In this document: one piece after another, positions 43,226 to 53,306 of the stretch
Position numbering within the stretch: position 1 is the first letter of the stretch
Layout of the letters: every line of letters begins with the position of its first letter
Translations under genes and position numbers: made by a program
Assembly (NCBI GenBank): GCA_944321945.1
Contig: CALUNE010000005.1
Location: 1-64,000, forward strand
From: an uncultured Alistipes sp.
Lineage (GTDB): Bacteria > Bacteroidota > Bacteroidia > Bacteroidales > Rikenellaceae
Direction: 5' to 3'
DNA length: 64,000 bases
Notes under the pieces: generated by a model
Seen by the model: the letters and a program-made list of their open reading frames with translations, nothing else
What the model was told of the DNA's origin: nothing
Database searches by the model: none

Positions 43226-44317
43226 ATGAAAGCATTTACGAAAAAGATCGTCCTGGAGGACGGCCGCGAGTTTTACGGATACGGTTTCGGATCCGACCGC
43301 GAGGCCATCAACGAGATCGTCTTCAATACCTCGATGGTGGGGTATCAGGAGATCATGTCCGATCCGTCGTATACGGATCAGATGGTCGTGATGACCTACC
43401 CGCTGATCGGCAACTACGGCATGGCCGACGAGGATTACGAGACCAAGACGCCGACCATCGGCGGAATGATCGTCCGGGAGTACAACGACCTGCCGTCGAA
43501 CTTCCGCTACACGAAGACGCTCAACGAGGTCTTCGAGGAGTATGACATTCCGGCCATCTCGGGCATCGACACCCGGACGCTGACGCGCATCATCCGCGAC
43601 GAGGGCAGCCAGAAGGTGATCATCACCGACGCCGCCACCCCCCGCGACGAGGCTCTTGCCCGGCTGCGGGCCTACGAAATGCCCCATGACATGGTTTCGC
43701 GCGTGAGCTGCCGGAAACGCTGGCTGTCGCGCGTGGCCAACCACAAGTATGACGTGGTGGCCATCGACTGCGGCATCAAGTACAACATCGTGCGGCAGTT
43801 GAACCAGGTGGGATGCAACGTCACGGTGATGCCCTACAACTCGACCCTGGAGGAGATCCTTGCCTTCCACCCTGACGGAATCCTCTTCTCGAACGGACCC
43901 GGCAACCCGGAGGACGTACAGCCGGTCATCGAGCTGATCCGCCGGCTGCGGGGCCGTCTGCCGCTCTTCGGCATCTGCATGGGCCATCAGCTGATCTCGC
44001 TGGCCTACGGGGCGCGGACCTTCAAGATGAAGTTCGGCCACCGCGGCGCCAACCACCCGGTCAAGAACCTGCAGACGGGCAAGATCGAGATCACGAGCCA
44101 GAACCACAGCTATGCCGTGGACATCGATTCGCTGAAGGGTACGGGGCTGACCCTTACGCATGTGAACCTGCTGGACGGTACGGCCGAAGGCGTGGAGTGC
44201 GCCGAGGAGCGGGTCTTCTCGACACAGTATCACCCGGAGAGTGCCGCAGGTCCCCAGGACAGCACCTATCTGTTCAATAAGTTCACCAAAATCATGGAGG
44301 AGTACAAAAATGCCTAA
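43226..44317 (+). CDS. carA: carbamoyl-phosphate synthase small subunit
   Basis: A 363-residue glutamine amidotransferase subunit. The N-terminal CPSase domain (about residues 1-150: [20 protein letters not shown]) is followed by a class I glutaminase with Cys in GICMGHQ, Gln-binding SNGPGNPED, and the His/Glu pair in QYHPES. It supplies ammonia from glutamine to CarB. It ends 8 bases inside carB. Confidence 0.95.
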   Translation: MKAFTKKIVLEDGREFYGYGFGSDREAINEIVFNTSMVGYQEIMSDPSYTDQMVVMTYPLIGNYGMADEDYETKTPTIGGMIVREYNDLPSNFRYTKTLNEVFEEYDIPAISGIDTRTLTRIIRDEGSQKVIITDAATPRDEALARLRAYEMPHDMVSRVSCRKRWLSRVANHKYDVVAIDCGIKYNIVRQLNQVGCNVTVMPYNSTLEEILAFHPDGILFSNGPGNPEDVQPVIELIRRLRGRLPLFGICMGHQLISLAYGARTFKMKFGHRGANHPVKNLQTGKIEITSQNHSYAVDIDSLKGTGLTLTHVNLLDGTAEGVECAEERVFSTQYHPESAAGPQDSTYLFNKFTKIMEEYKNA

Positions 44318-47300
44318 GAGAAAAGATATCAAGAAGGTGATGGTGATCGGGTCGGGCCCGATCGTGATCGGTCAGGCCGCGGAGTTCGACTACGCGGGTA
44401 CGCAGGCTTGTCTGGCCCTCAAGGAGGAGGGATACGAGGTGATCCTGGCCAACTCGAACCCCGCCACGATCATGACCGATACGCACATTGCGGACAAGGT
44501 CTACATGGAGCCGCTGACGCTGGAGTACGTCGCCAAGATCATCCGCTACGAGCGTCCCGACGCCATCGTTCCGGGACTGGGCGGACAGACGGGTCTGAAC
44601 CTGGCGGTGCAACTGGCCAAGAAGGGCATTCTGAAGGAGTGCCAGGTGGAGATCCTGGGTACGTCGTTCGATTCGATCGAGCGGGCCGAGGACCGCGAAC
44701 TCTTCAAGGAGCTGTGCCAGTCGCTGGGCGAACCGGTACTCCCGTCGGAGGTGGCCTCGTCGATCGACGAAGGGGTGGCGATTGCCGCCAAGATCGGCTA
44801 TCCGGTGGTGCTGCGTCCGGCCTTCACGCTGGGCGGTACGGGCGGCGGCTTTGCCGACGACGAGGCTCAGCTGCGCGAGATGATGCGCAACGCGCTGTCG
44901 CTCTCGCCCGTGCATCAGGTGCTGGTCGAGAAGAGCATCAAGGGCTACAAGGAGATCGAGTTCGAGGTGATGCGCGACCACAACGATACGGCCATCAGCA
45001 TCTGCTGCATGGAGAACATCGATCCGGTGGGCATCCACACGGGCGACTCGATCGTCGTGGCCCCGAGCCAGACGCTGACCAACAAGGAGTTCCAGATGCT
45101 GCGCGACTCGGCGCTGAAGATCATCCGCGCGCTGAAGATCGAGGGCGGCTGCAACGTGCAGTTCGCGCTGGATCCGCTGTCGTTCAAATACTTCCTCATT
45201 GAGGTGAACCCGCGCGTGTCGCGTTCGTCGGCCCTGGCCTCGAAGGCCTCGGGATATCCGATCGCCCGCGTGAGCGCGAAGATCGCCGTGGGTCTGACGC
45301 TCGACGAGATCCGCATCGCCAATACGCCGGCCTCGTTCGAGCCGACGCTGGACTACGTGGTGACGAAGATCGCCCGCTTCCCGTTCGACAAGTTCTCCGA
45401 TGCTTCGAACAAGCTCGGCACGCAGATGAAGGCCACGGGCGAGGTGATGTCGATCGGCCGCACGATGGAGGAGTCGCTCCTGAAGGCCGTCCGCTCGCTC
45501 GAGACGGGTGTCTGCCACATCTACCACAAGAAGTTCGATTCGTGGTCGAACGACGACCTGCTCGACTACATCAAGATCGGTACGGACGACCGCCTGTATG
45601 CCATCGCACAGCTGATCCGCGGCGGGGTCGACCTGGCGCTGATCTACGACAAGACGAAGATCGACATGTTCTTCCTCGAGAAGTTCAAGAACATCGTCGA
45701 GTTCGAGAAGGTGATCCGCGCCCATCCGATGGATGTCGAGACCCTGCGCGACGCCAAGCGCATGGGCTTCAGCGACAAGTATATCGGCCAGCTGTGGGGC
45801 CTTTCGCAGCATGAGATGTACCGTCTTCGCGAAAAGCACGGCATCTTCCCCGTCTACAAGATGATCGACACGTGCGCCAGCGAGTTCGATTCCTACGTGC
45901 CCTACTTCTACTCGACCTACGAACAGGAGAACGAGTCGAAGGTGAGCGACAAGAAGAAGATCATCGTGCTGGGTTCGGGCCCGATCCGCATCGGACAGGG
46001 CGTGGAGTTCGACTACTCGACGGTTCACGCCATCTGGTCGATCCGCGAGGCGGGCTACGAGGCCATCATCATCAACAACAACCCGGAGACCGTCTCGACC
46101 GACTACACGACCAGCGACAAACTCTACTTCGAGCCGCTGACGGTCGAGGACGTGATGAACGTCATCCACCTGGAGCATCCGGAAGCCATCGTGGTGTCGC
46201 TCGGCGGACAGACGGCCATCAACCTGGCCGAGCCGCTAGCCGAACTGGGCGTGCCGATCATCGGTACGGACTGCGAGGCGATCCGCAATGCCGAGGACCG
46301 CGGCTGCTTCGAGCGCATCATGGAGGAGCTGGGCATTCCGCAGCCGGAGGCCGAGGCCGTGACGGACATCGAGGCCGGCGTGCGGGCGGCGGCACGGATC
46401 GGTTATCCGGTGCTGGTGCGTCCGAGCTACGTGCTGGGCGGCCGGGCCATGCAGATCGTCTCGAACGAGGAGCGGCTGCGCCACTACCTGCAGACGGCCG
46501 TGGAGGTGAACGTCGACCAACCGGTGCTGGTCGACCGCTACATCCTGGGCAAGGAGCTCGAGGTCGATGCCATCTGCGACGGGAAGGATGTCTTCATCCC
46601 GGGCATCATGGAGCATGTCGAGCATACGGGTATCCACTCGGGCGACTCGATCAGCGTCTATCCGACCTTCAGCGTCAGCCAGCAGGCCAAGGACAAGATC
46701 ATCGACTACACGGTGCGGCTGGGTCTGCGGATCGGCATCGTGGGTCTGTACAACATCCAGTTCATCGTGGCGGGCGACGACGATGTCTATGTCATCGAGG
46801 TCAACCCGCGTTCGTCGCGTACGGTACCGTTCCTCTCGAAGTCGACCGGCGTGCCGATGGCGCACATCGCTACGCAGGTGATCCTGGGCAAGTCGCTGCG
46901 CGAGTTGGGTTACGGCGAGGTCTACGGCCATGAGAAGGATCGCTGGTATGTGAAGGCTCCGGCCTTCTCGTTCGCGAAGATCCGCGGCATGGATTCCTAC
47001 CTCTCGCCGGAGATGAAGTCGACGGGCGAGGCGATCGGCTACGACGACAAGCTGACGCGGGCGCTCTACAAGGCGCTGCAGGCCACGGGCATGCACGTCT
47101 CGAACTACGGAACGATCTTCGTGACGATTGCCGATCAGGACAAGCCGCAGGCGCTGCCGCTCGTCAGACGCTTCTACGACCTGGGCTTCAACATCGAGGC
47201 GACGACCGGTACGGCGGAGTTCCTGCGCGAGCACGGCATCCGCACGCGTACGCGCCGCAAGCTGAACGAGGGCAGCACCGAGATCATCGATGCCCTGCGT

Positions 47301-47492
47301 CAGGGACATATCAGTTACGTCATCAATACGATCGACATCAACCAGCACAACACGCGCCTGGACGGCTATGAGATCCGCCGCACGGCCGTCGAGAACAACG
47401 TGACGGTCTTCACGGCACTCGAGACGGTGAAGGTGCTGCTGGACGTGCTGGAGGAGATCACGCTGCGGGTCTCGACGATCGATGCGAAATGA
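44310..47492 (+). CDS. carB: carbamoyl-phosphate synthase large subunit
   Basis: A 1060-residue protein from ATG 44310 ([20 protein letters not shown]). Two homologous halves, each with a preATP-grasp start ([15 protein letters not shown] and [15 protein letters not shown]) and an ATP-grasp core, are joined by an oligomerisation domain. A C-terminal MGS-type allosteric domain begins near [17 protein letters not shown]. It makes carbamoyl phosphate for both pyrimidines and arginine. The terminal domain is where UMP binds in many bacteria, so feedback inhibition is plausible. The stop is followed after six bases by an AT-rich foreign-looking gene. Confidence 0.95.
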   Translation: MPKRKDIKKVMVIGSGPIVIGQAAEFDYAGTQACLALKEEGYEVILANSNPATIMTDTHIADKVYMEPLTLEYVAKIIRYERPDAIVPGLGGQTGLNLAVQLAKKGILKECQVEILGTSFDSIERAEDRELFKELCQSLGEPVLPSEVASSIDEGVAIAAKIGYPVVLRPAFTLGGTGGGFADDEAQLREMMRNALSLSPVHQVLVEKSIKGYKEIEFEVMRDHNDTAISICCMENIDPVGIHTGDSIVVAPSQTLTNKEFQMLRDSALKIIRALKIEGGCNVQFALDPLSFKYFLIEVNPRVSRSSALASKASGYPIARVSAKIAVGLTLDEIRIANTPASFEPTLDYVVTKIARFPFDKFSDASNKLGTQMKATGEVMSIGRTMEESLLKAVRSLETGVCHIYHKKFDSWSNDDLLDYIKIGTDDRLYAIAQLIRGGVDLALIYDKTKIDMFFLEKFKNIVEFEKVIRAHPMDVETLRDAKRMGFSDKYIGQLWGLSQHEMYRLREKHGIFPVYKMIDTCASEFDSYVPYFYSTYEQENESKVSDKKKIIVLGSGPIRIGQGVEFDYSTVHAIWSIREAGYEAIIINNNPETVSTDYTTSDKLYFEPLTVEDVMNVIHLEHPEAIVVSLGGQTAINLAEPLAELGVPIIGTDCEAIRNAEDRGCFERIMEELGIPQPEAEAVTDIEAGVRAAARIGYPVLVRPSYVLGGRAMQIVSNEERLRHYLQTAVEVNVDQPVLVDRYILGKELEVDAICDGKDVFIPGIMEHVEHTGIHSGDSISVYPTFSVSQQAKDKIIDYTVRLGLRIGIVGLYNIQFIVAGDDDVYVIEVNPRSSRTVPFLSKSTGVPMAHIATQVILGKSLRELGYGEVYGHEKDRWYVKAPAFSFAKIRGMDSYLSPEMKSTGEAIGYDDKLTRALYKALQATGMHVSNYGTIFVTIADQDKPQALPLVRRFYDLGFNIEATTGTAEFLREHGIRTRTRRKLNEGSTEIIDALRQGHISYVINTIDINQHNTRLDGYEIRRTAVENNVTVFTALETVKVLLDVLEEITLRVSTIDAK

Positions 47493-47498
47493 TAGATA

Positions 47499-47714
47499 AT
47501 GAAAAAAGTTAATATAATATTAAGTGTTTTGTCCGGAATATTTCTGTTACTAGCTCTATCCTATCATATTGCATATTTGGAGAATGCAGAAATATCTTTG
47601 GTACAAGATCGAGTTTCTGAGACAGGAGAAATGAATTATTGGAACTTTATTTTCCTATATATGGAGAAAGTAGAGGAGCAAACAGGTCTTAGATTATATG
47701 ATTACGATTTATGA
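47499..47714 (+). CDS. AT-rich small membrane protein, orphan
   Basis: A 71-residue protein with one N-terminal membrane helix (VNIILSVLSGIFLLLALSYHIAYL) and a short acidic/aromatic tail. I recognise no family. Codon use is strongly AT-ending (ATA, TTA, AGA), unlike every neighbour. The gene begins 6 bases after carB and overlaps the next gene by ATGA, so it is built into the pyr operon despite its foreign composition. Confidence 0.6.
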   Translation: MKKVNIILSVLSGIFLLLALSYHIAYLENAEISLVQDRVSETGEMNYWNFIFLYMEKVEEQTGLRLYDYDL

Positions 47715-48136
47715 AGAAAACAGGTTGGTTTATAGCTCTGTTTGTTATAAGTTTATGTTTGGCAATTTGGTCTGTTAGACGGTATTATCAGGAGAGATCG
47801 ACTGCACGGTATTTTATCTCATACGATATAGCTCACTTGAAAAGTAATTTTAAGTCTGCTATTGAAGAAGCAGAAATTAAATATGTTCTGCAAGAATTGG
47901 CACCTGAAGGATGGGATAAGTATACTATTGAAAAGATCACTTATAAAGACAATTGTGAATCAGCAGATGTGCTGATAAGATATTGGTCAAGTACAGGTAA
48001 AAAGAAAGATTGGCGAATACAGACTGAATATCAATATTCACCGGCAAACCGGAAAATAAATCAGCCAACTTGTTTTTCATTCGAATGTATTGACTTGTTT
48101 ACGGGTAAAAAATACCAGCATAATACTTTTAATTGA
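47711..48136 (+). CDS. AT-rich membrane-anchored protein, orphan
   Basis: A 141-residue protein with one N-terminal helix (TGWFIALFVISLCLAIW) followed by an extracytoplasmic-type domain of mixed helix and strand (YDIAHLKSNFKSAIEEAEI; VLIRYWSSTGKKKDWRIQTE). No family was recognised. The composition is AT-rich like its partner, to which it is translationally coupled. Its stop lies 4 bases before the pyrK start, so pyrK translation may depend on passage through it. Confidence 0.6.
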   Translation: MKKTGWFIALFVISLCLAIWSVRRYYQERSTARYFISYDIAHLKSNFKSAIEEAEIKYVLQELAPEGWDKYTIEKITYKDNCESADVLIRYWSSTGKKKDWRIQTEYQYSPANRKINQPTCFSFECIDLFTGKKYQHNTFN

Positions 48137-48140
48137 GTTT

Positions 48141-48887
48141 ATGGACTCGTATAAGAAGGGAATCTATCGCATCGAGGCGAACGAACGGCTGACGGAGACG
48201 GTCTGGCGCATGACGCTGACGGGCGATACGCAGTGGATCACGGCCCCCGGACAGTTCGTCAACATCGCCCTCGAAGGCAAATACCTGCGTCGCCCGATCT
48301 CGGTGTGTGACTGGGACGAGGAACGGATCGTGCTGATCTACAAGGTGGTCGGTGAGGGTACGGCGCAGATGAGCCGCATGGAGGCGGGCCGTGAACTCGA
48401 CCTGCTGACGGGCCTCGGCAACGGCTTCTCGACGCGCAACGACGCCCGCCGGCCGCTGCTGGTGGGCGGCGGCGTGGGGGTGCCTCCGCTCTACGGACTG
48501 GCGCGGCAGCTGCTCGCGGCGGGCAAGCCCGTCGAGGTGGTGCTGGGCTTCAACACCGAAAAGGGGATCTTCTACGAAGAGGAGTTCCGGCAGCTGGGCT
48601 GTGGTGTCACGGTGGCGACGGCCGACGGTTCGCGCGGCGTCAAGGGCTTCGTGACGACGGCCATCGCCGAGGCCGGACTGAAATTCGACTATTTCTACGC
48701 CTGCGGACCGCTGCCGATGCTCCATGCGCTCTACAACGCCGTGGAGCAGGACGGTCAGCTGTCGTTCGAGGAGCGTATGGGGTGCGGATTCGGCGCCTGC
48801 ATGGGCTGCTCGTGCAAAACCAAGTACGGCAACAAGCGCATCTGCAAGGAGGGCCCCGTACTGGAGAAAGGAGAGATCATATGGTAG
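48141..48887 (+). CDS. pyrK: dihydroorotate dehydrogenase electron-transfer subunit
   Basis: A 248-residue PyrK from ATG 48141 (MDSYKKGIYRIEANERLTET). The FAD domain (about residues 1-95, with LRRPISVCDWD), the NAD-binding domain (LVGGGVGVPPLYGLARQLL, then FYACGPLPMLHAL) and C-terminal [2Fe-2S] ligands in GCGFGACMGCSC ... RIC are all present. It passes electrons from PyrD to NAD+, giving an NAD-dependent class 1B dehydrogenase. It overlaps pyrD by 7 bases. Confidence 0.93.
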   Translation: MDSYKKGIYRIEANERLTETVWRMTLTGDTQWITAPGQFVNIALEGKYLRRPISVCDWDEERIVLIYKVVGEGTAQMSRMEAGRELDLLTGLGNGFSTRNDARRPLLVGGGVGVPPLYGLARQLLAAGKPVEVVLGFNTEKGIFYEEEFRQLGCGVTVATADGSRGVKGFVTTAIAEAGLKFDYFYACGPLPMLHALYNAVEQDGQLSFEERMGCGFGACMGCSCKTKYGNKRICKEGPVLEKGEIIW

Positions 48888-49828
48888 AGAAACATATCGC
48901 GCAGAACGAAACCGCATCGGGGATCGATACTTCGGTCGAATTGTGCGGCCTGCGGCTGGACAATCCGGTCGTACCGGCCAGCGGCACGTTCGGCTACGGC
49001 AACGAATTCAAGGATTTCTACGACATCAACATCCTCGGGTCGTTCTCGTTCAAGGGGACGACGCGCGAGCCGCGCTTCGGCAACCCCACGCCCCGCATCG
49101 CCGAGTGTACGGCGGGCATGATCAACGCCGTGGGGCTCCAGAACCCGGGTATCGACGCCGTGATCCGGCACGAACTGCCGCGTCTGCGGAGCTTCTTCCG
49201 CAAGCCGGTGATCGCCAACATCTCGGGCTTCTCGGTCGAGGAGTATGCCTACTGCTGCGAGCGGATCGACAAGCAGGAGCAGGTCGGAATCATCGAGGTG
49301 AACGTGTCGTGCCCGAACGTGCGCCACGGCGGCATGTCGTTCGGTACGAGCCCCGAGGCGGCAGCCGAGGTGACGCGTGCCGTGAAGGCCGTGACCACCA
49401 AACCGGTCTTCATCAAACTCTCGCCCAACGTCACGGACATCGTCGCCATCGCCCGGGCCTGTGAAGAGGCGGGTGCCGACGGCATCTCGCTGATCAACAC
49501 GGTGCTGGGCATGCGCATCGACGTGGCGCGCCGGCGTGCGGTGATCGCCAATACGATGGGCGGATTTTCGGGCCCGGCGATCTTCCCGCTGGCCGTGCGG
49601 ATGGTCTACCAGGTGGCCCGCGCATGCCGGATTCCGGTCATGGGTTGCGGCGGCGTGCAGTCGGCGCGCGACGTGATCGAGATGATGATGGCCGGCGCCA
49701 CGGCCGTGCAGGTCGGCGCCGCCAACCTGGTGAATCCATACGCCTCGAAGGAGATCGTCGAGGCACTGCCCGGCGAGATGCGCCGCCTGGGTATCGAACG
49801 TTTGTCGGATATTATCGGAATAGCTTGA
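48881..49828 (+). CDS. pyrD: dihydroorotate dehydrogenase, class 1B catalytic subunit
   Basis: A 315-residue FMN barrel from ATG 48881 ([20 protein letters not shown]). The catalytic base Cys is in [12 protein letters not shown] (class 1B; class 2 enzymes use Ser). FMN-contacting stretches are [16 protein letters not shown] and [11 protein letters not shown]. It oxidises dihydroorotate to orotate, step 4, with PyrK as partner. The N-terminus is about 10-15 residues longer than typical. Confidence 0.94.
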   Translation: MVEKHIAQNETASGIDTSVELCGLRLDNPVVPASGTFGYGNEFKDFYDINILGSFSFKGTTREPRFGNPTPRIAECTAGMINAVGLQNPGIDAVIRHELPRLRSFFRKPVIANISGFSVEEYAYCCERIDKQEQVGIIEVNVSCPNVRHGGMSFGTSPEAAAEVTRAVKAVTTKPVFIKLSPNVTDIVAIARACEEAGADGISLINTVLGMRIDVARRRAVIANTMGGFSGPAIFPLAVRMVYQVARACRIPVMGCGGVQSARDVIEMMMAGATAVQVGAANLVNPYASKEIVEALPGEMRRLGIERLSDIIGIA

Positions 49829-49836
49829 AAAACAAT

Positions 49837-50541
49837 ATGGAACGAGACGTAATCATCGCCTGCGACTTCAAGTCGGCAGAAGACACCTTCCGCTTCCTCG
49901 ACCTCTTCCGGGACGAGGCGCGCAAACCCTTTCTGAAGATCGGCATGGAACTCTACTACGCCGAGGGCCCGTCGATCGTGCGGGAGATCAAGCGCCGGGG
50001 ACACAAGATCTTCCTCGACCTGAAGCTCCACGACATACCCAACACGGTGAAGAAGGCGATGGCGGTGCTGTCGCGTCTGGATGTGGACATGTGCAACGTC
50101 CACGCCGCCGGTACAATCGAGATGATGCGTGCGGCCCTCGAGGGGCTGACGCGCGAGGACGGCACGCGCCCGCTGCTGATCGCCGTGACACAGCTCACCT
50201 CGACCAGCGAGGAGCGCATGCAGCGCGAACTGTTGATCGGTGCCTCGATCAACGACACGATCGTCCACTATGCACGCAACACGCGCGAGGCGGGTCTGGA
50301 CGGCGTGGTCTGCTCGCCGCTCGAGGCGGGAATGGTCCACGAGGCGTGTGGCCGCGACTTTCTGACCGTCACGCCGGGCGTGCGCTTTGCCGACGGTGAC
50401 GTGGCCGACCAGGTGCGCGTGACGACGCCGGCCCGGGCCCGCGAAATCGGTTCGGACTTCATTGTCGTCGGACGCCCGATCACGGCTGCGCCGGATCCCG
50501 TGGCGGCCTATCGCCGCTGTGTGGCCGAGTTCGTGGGTTGA
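49837..50541 (+). CDS. pyrF: orotidine-5'-phosphate decarboxylase
   Basis: A 234-residue barrel from ATG 49837 ([20 protein letters not shown]). The catalytic tetrad motif is [16 protein letters not shown] (about residues 62-77, Asp-Lys-Asp), and the phosphate loop VGRPIT near the C-terminus is clear. It decarboxylates OMP to UMP, the last step of the pathway. It belongs to the short PyrF type, not the long Bacteroides-type enzyme. It starts 8 bases after pyrD. Confidence 0.93.
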   Translation: MERDVIIACDFKSAEDTFRFLDLFRDEARKPFLKIGMELYYAEGPSIVREIKRRGHKIFLDLKLHDIPNTVKKAMAVLSRLDVDMCNVHAAGTIEMMRAALEGLTREDGTRPLLIAVTQLTSTSEERMQRELLIGASINDTIVHYARNTREAGLDGVVCSPLEAGMVHEACGRDFLTVTPGVRFADGDVADQVRVTTPARAREIGSDFIVVGRPITAAPDPVAAYRRCVAEFVG

Positions 50542-50609
50542 TATCGCGGCGGGTCCGTTGCGGCGGGCTTTTTGATGCGAGATCCGTGTATGAAAAAAGA
50601 CGAAAAGGC

Positions 50610-50870
50610 ATGAAACCCGTAAAATTGTTCTATCTGAAGACGTGCCCCTTCTGCAAGAAGGCGCTGCGTTACATCGAGGAGGCCAAGGCGGCCCATCCGG
50701 AGCTGGCGCCGGTCGAGATCGAGATGATCGAGGAGTCGGAGGAGCCCGAGGTGGCCGACTGCTACGATTATTATTACGTGCCGACCTTTTACGTCGGTGA
50801 CGAGAAGGTTCACGAGGGCGGCATCTATCCCGAAGAGGTGGAGCAGGTGCTGCGCCGGGCGCTCGAGTAG
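50610..50870 (+). CDS. glutaredoxin-like protein in the pyr operon
   Basis: An 86-residue protein from ATG 50610 (MKPVKLFYLKTCPFCKKALR). It has a CPFC active site (residues 12-15), the cis-Pro stretch YYVPTFYVGDEKV and a GGI turn, so a complete small glutaredoxin/thioredoxin fold. It contains a run of Glu-rich residues (VEIEMIEESEEPEVAD). It is encoded between pyrF and pyrE, 68 bases after pyrF. A functional link to pyrimidine synthesis is not known. Confidence 0.82.
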   Translation: MKPVKLFYLKTCPFCKKALRYIEEAKAAHPELAPVEIEMIEESEEPEVADCYDYYYVPTFYVGDEKVHEGGIYPEEVEQVLRRALE

Positions 50871-50898
50871 GGCGGGATCGCGGAGGCCGGGAGCGGCG

Positions 50899-51060
50899 GG
50901 AAGCGGTCCGGGTGCAGAGAGACACAGGCCGGGTGCAGTGAGGTAGAGACGGATGCTGTGAGAAGCCGTCCGGGAGCGTGTCGGAGACAGATGCGGCCGG
51001 AAGCGGTCCGGGAACAGTCAGGTGGGGACGGATGCAGTCTGGTGGGGACGGATGCAACCG
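50899..51060. repeat. degenerate direct repeats in the pyrF-pyrE spacer
   Basis: The 284-base spacer (50871-51154) is made of repeated modules. GGAAGCGGTCCGGG is at 50899-50912 and 50999-51012, exactly 100 bases apart. CCGGGTGCAG is at 50908-50917 and 50929-50938. GGTGGGGACGGATGCA is at 51021-51036 and 51041-51056, a 20-base tandem, with a related GGTAGAGACGGATGC at 50942-50956. No gene is supported in the spacer. Confidence 0.75.
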
Positions 51061-51154
51061 GAAACCGTCCGCAAGCAGGACGGTCGGCATCGGGAATCGG
51101 TACCGGGCGTGTCCGTACGAAAGGAAAACAGAAAAACGAGAGCATACAAAAATT

Positions 51155-51787
51155 ATGGAAAAAGCTATTGCAAAGGATTTGCTGTCGATCGGCGCGGTCT
51201 TCCTGCGCCCCGAACAGCCGTTTACGTGGGCCAGCGGTATCAAGAGCCCGATCTATTGCGACAACCGTCTGACGCTGACGGCCCCCGAGGTGCGCAAGCA
51301 TGTCGAGGCGGGTCTGGCGGAGATCGTCCGCACGAAATACCCCGAGGCCGAGGTGCTGATGGGGACCTCGACGGCCGGTATCGCCCATGCCGCCATCACG
51401 GCGACGATCCTCGATCTGCCGATGGGCTACGTCCGCTCGGGCTCGAAGGATCACGGCCGTGGCAACCAGATCGAAGGCCGTCTGGAGAAGGGCCAGAAGG
51501 TTGTCGTCATCGAGGATCTGATCTCGACGGCCGGATCGTGCATCGAGGTGGTCAATGCCCTGCGTGAGGCCGGTGCCGAGGTGCTGGGCGTGGCGTCGAT
51601 CTTCACCTACGGGATGAAGAAGGGTCTGGACCGCCTGCGCGAGGCCAACGTCGTGAACTACAGCCTCTCGAACCTCGACGCGCTGGTCGAGGTGGCCGCC
51701 GAGGAGGGGTACATCAAGCCCGAGGACAAGGAGCGTCTGCTGAAGTTCCGCGACAATCCGTCGGACGAATCGTGGATGAAACACTAA
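51155..51787 (+). CDS. pyrE: orotate phosphoribosyltransferase
   Basis: A 210-residue protein from ATG 51155 ([20 protein letters not shown]). It has the OPRTase N-terminal loop [16 protein letters not shown], the flexible loop [15 protein letters not shown] and the PRPP-binding motif [14 protein letters not shown] (acidic pair at E/D). It joins orotate to PRPP to form OMP, step 5. It precedes pyrB by 13 bases. Confidence 0.94.
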   Translation: MEKAIAKDLLSIGAVFLRPEQPFTWASGIKSPIYCDNRLTLTAPEVRKHVEAGLAEIVRTKYPEAEVLMGTSTAGIAHAAITATILDLPMGYVRSGSKDHGRGNQIEGRLEKGQKVVVIEDLISTAGSCIEVVNALREAGAEVLGVASIFTYGMKKGLDRLREANVVNYSLSNLDALVEVAAEEGYIKPEDKERLLKFRDNPSDESWMKH

Positions 51788-51800
51788 ATCGCACACAACC

Positions 51801-52886
51801 ATGCGACATCTGATCGATCCTACCGATCTGACGGTCCAGGAGACCGAACAGATCGTGGCCCTGGCCGAAGACATCATCGCCAACCGGGCCAAATACAGCG
51901 AAGCCTGCAAGGGCAAGAAGCTGGCTACGCTCTTCTACGAACCCTCGACGCGTACGCGGTTGAGCTTCACCTCGGCGATGCTCGAACTGGGCGGCCAGGT
52001 CATCGGCTTCTCGGACGCCAACTCGTCGTCGGTGTCGAAGGGCGAAACGGTGGCCGACACGGTTCGCGTGATCCGCTGCTTCGCCGACATCATCGCCATG
52101 CGCCACTTCAAGGAGGGGGCGCCGCTCGTGGCGTCGCAGTACGCCGGAATTCCGGTCATCAACGCCGGCGACGGCAGCCACTCGCACCCGACGCAGACCC
52201 TGACCGACCTGTTGACGATCAAGCGCGAAAAGGGACGTTTCGACCACATGACGATCGGTTTCTGCGGCGACCTGAAGTTCGGACGTACGGTCCATTCGCT
52301 CATCAAGGCACTGTCGCGCTACGAGGGAATCAACGTCATCCTGATCTCGCCCGAGGAGCTGCGGCTGCCCGACTACATGCTGCAGGAGATGCAGGCCAAT
52401 TCGCGCATCACGTTCCGCGAGGTGCGCACGATGGAGGAGGTGATGCCCGAACTGGACATCCTCTACATGACGCGCGTGCAGAAGGAGCGCTTCCTCGACG
52501 AGGAGGAGTTCGACCGCGTGAAGAACAGCTTCGTGCTCAACCCCGAAAAGCTGCGCACGGCACGCAAGGATATGATCATCCTGCACCCGCTGCCGCGTGT
52601 GAACGAGATCACGCGTGCGGTGGACAACGATCCGCGGGCCGCCTACTTCCGCCAGGTGGAGAATGGCAAGTTCGTGCGTATGGCGCTGATTCTGACGCTG
52701 CTGCGCTGGGCCGACGAGAACCGTCCCTTCGCCCATACGCCGGTCTTCAACGAGGAGTACATCGTCAACGAACTGGTCTGCCCGAACCGCCGCTGCATTT
52801 CGGCCACGGAGGATGTCGACCAGTTGTTCCGCCGGATGCCCGACGGCACGTGCCGCTGCGCCTACTGCGAGGCGAAGGCCCGTTAG
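51801..52886 (+). CDS. pyrB: aspartate carbamoyltransferase with C-terminal PyrI-like zinc domain
   Basis: A 361-residue protein, about 50 longer than a plain PyrB. The catalytic part (about residues 1-305) has the carbamoyl-phosphate loop [10 protein letters not shown] (Ser49-Arg53), the SVSKGET loop, [11 protein letters not shown] and HPLPRVNEI. The tail (about 317-361) contains CPNRRC and CAYC, giving Cys327, Cys332, Cys353 and Cys356, spaced as in the zinc domain of the regulatory chain PyrI. The PyrI nucleotide-binding domain is absent. It performs step 2 of UMP synthesis; the tail may organise catalytic trimers. Confidence 0.92.
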   Translation: MRHLIDPTDLTVQETEQIVALAEDIIANRAKYSEACKGKKLATLFYEPSTRTRLSFTSAMLELGGQVIGFSDANSSSVSKGETVADTVRVIRCFADIIAMRHFKEGAPLVASQYAGIPVINAGDGSHSHPTQTLTDLLTIKREKGRFDHMTIGFCGDLKFGRTVHSLIKALSRYEGINVILISPEELRLPDYMLQEMQANSRITFREVRTMEEVMPELDILYMTRVQKERFLDEEEFDRVKNSFVLNPEKLRTARKDMIILHPLPRVNEITRAVDNDPRAAYFRQVENGKFVRMALILTLLRWADENRPFAHTPVFNEEYIVNELVCPNRRCISATEDVDQLFRRMPDGTCRCAYCEAKAR

Positions 52887-52944
52887 GCAGCGTTCCGGAG
52901 CCGCCGACGCGGGAACGACCGGGGCCCGGAAAGGGCTGGCCGGA

Positions 52945-53004
52945 GGATTGCCGGAAGAGTTGCTGGTAGGGTTGTCGGATGGGTTGCCGGAAGGTCTGCC
53001 GGAG
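52945..53004. repeat. five-copy 12-base degenerate tandem repeat
   Basis: Five exact-length units follow each other: GGATTGCCGGAA, GAGTTGCTGGTA, GGGTTGTCGGAT, GGGTTGCCGGAA and GGTCTGCCGGAG. The array lies between the pyrB stop and the pur promoter. No gene is supported there (52887-53063). Confidence 0.8.
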
Positions 53005-53063
53005 GACCGGTCGCAAGGGGTGGACGATTGTCGATAAAATGTCGATAGAATCTCCCTGGGAAT

Positions 53064-53099
53064 TTTGAAAGTCGGTCGAAAAACGTTACTTTTGTAACG
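53064..53099 (+). promoter_or_regulatory. pur operon promoter with overlapping palindrome
   Basis: TTTG (53064-53067) and TACTTTTG (53087-53094) are 19 bases apart, a consensus Bacteroidota promoter. CGTTAC-TTTT-GTAACG (53084-53099) is a perfect inverted repeat covering the -7 box and looks like an operator. Transcription should start near 53101. Confidence 0.78.
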
Positions 53100-53130
53100 C
53101 TATTTTAATACCTTAGTTAGGTTCAACTCG

Positions 53131-53301
53131 ATGATTCAAGACGGCATCGCAAACAGCCTGCGGCGAAACGACTTTATCGACCGCCGGGAGCGAAAGAAGC
53201 AGCAGGTTCAGGCCGCTGCGTTCTATTCGCGGGCGTATGGGGCGATGCAGTGTGCGCAATCCCGGGGGCGGCAGCTGGTCGCGTGCAGTCTCCTCGGATA
53301 A
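53131..53301 (+). CDS. putative pur operon leader ORF, 56 codons
   Basis: ATG 53131 opens a 56-residue frame about 30 bases after the predicted transcript start and stops (TAA 53299-53301) five bases before a 12-bp hairpin. The product is rich in Arg and Gln (for example RRERKKQQVQ) with no signal, helix anchor or known family. Its placement matches a regulatory leader peptide, but a real small protein or chance frame is possible. Confidence 0.45.
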   Translation: MIQDGIANSLRRNDFIDRRERKKQQVQAAAFYSRAYGAMQCAQSRGRQLVACSLLG

Positions 53302-53306
53302 TTCCG

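Noticed and set aside
47499-48136. The two AT-rich genes considered as a toxin-antitoxin pair
   Set aside because: Both have N-terminal membrane helices, and neither shows a DNA-binding antitoxin or a known toxin fold.
52945-53004. Regular repeats considered as a CRISPR array
   Set aside because: Units are 12 bases with no spacers, and no cas genes are present.
52813-53037. Open frame over the 12-base repeat array considered as a gene
   Set aside because: It overlaps the pyrB end out of frame, and its product is explained by the repeat (GLPE-type units); no promoter or homologue evidence.
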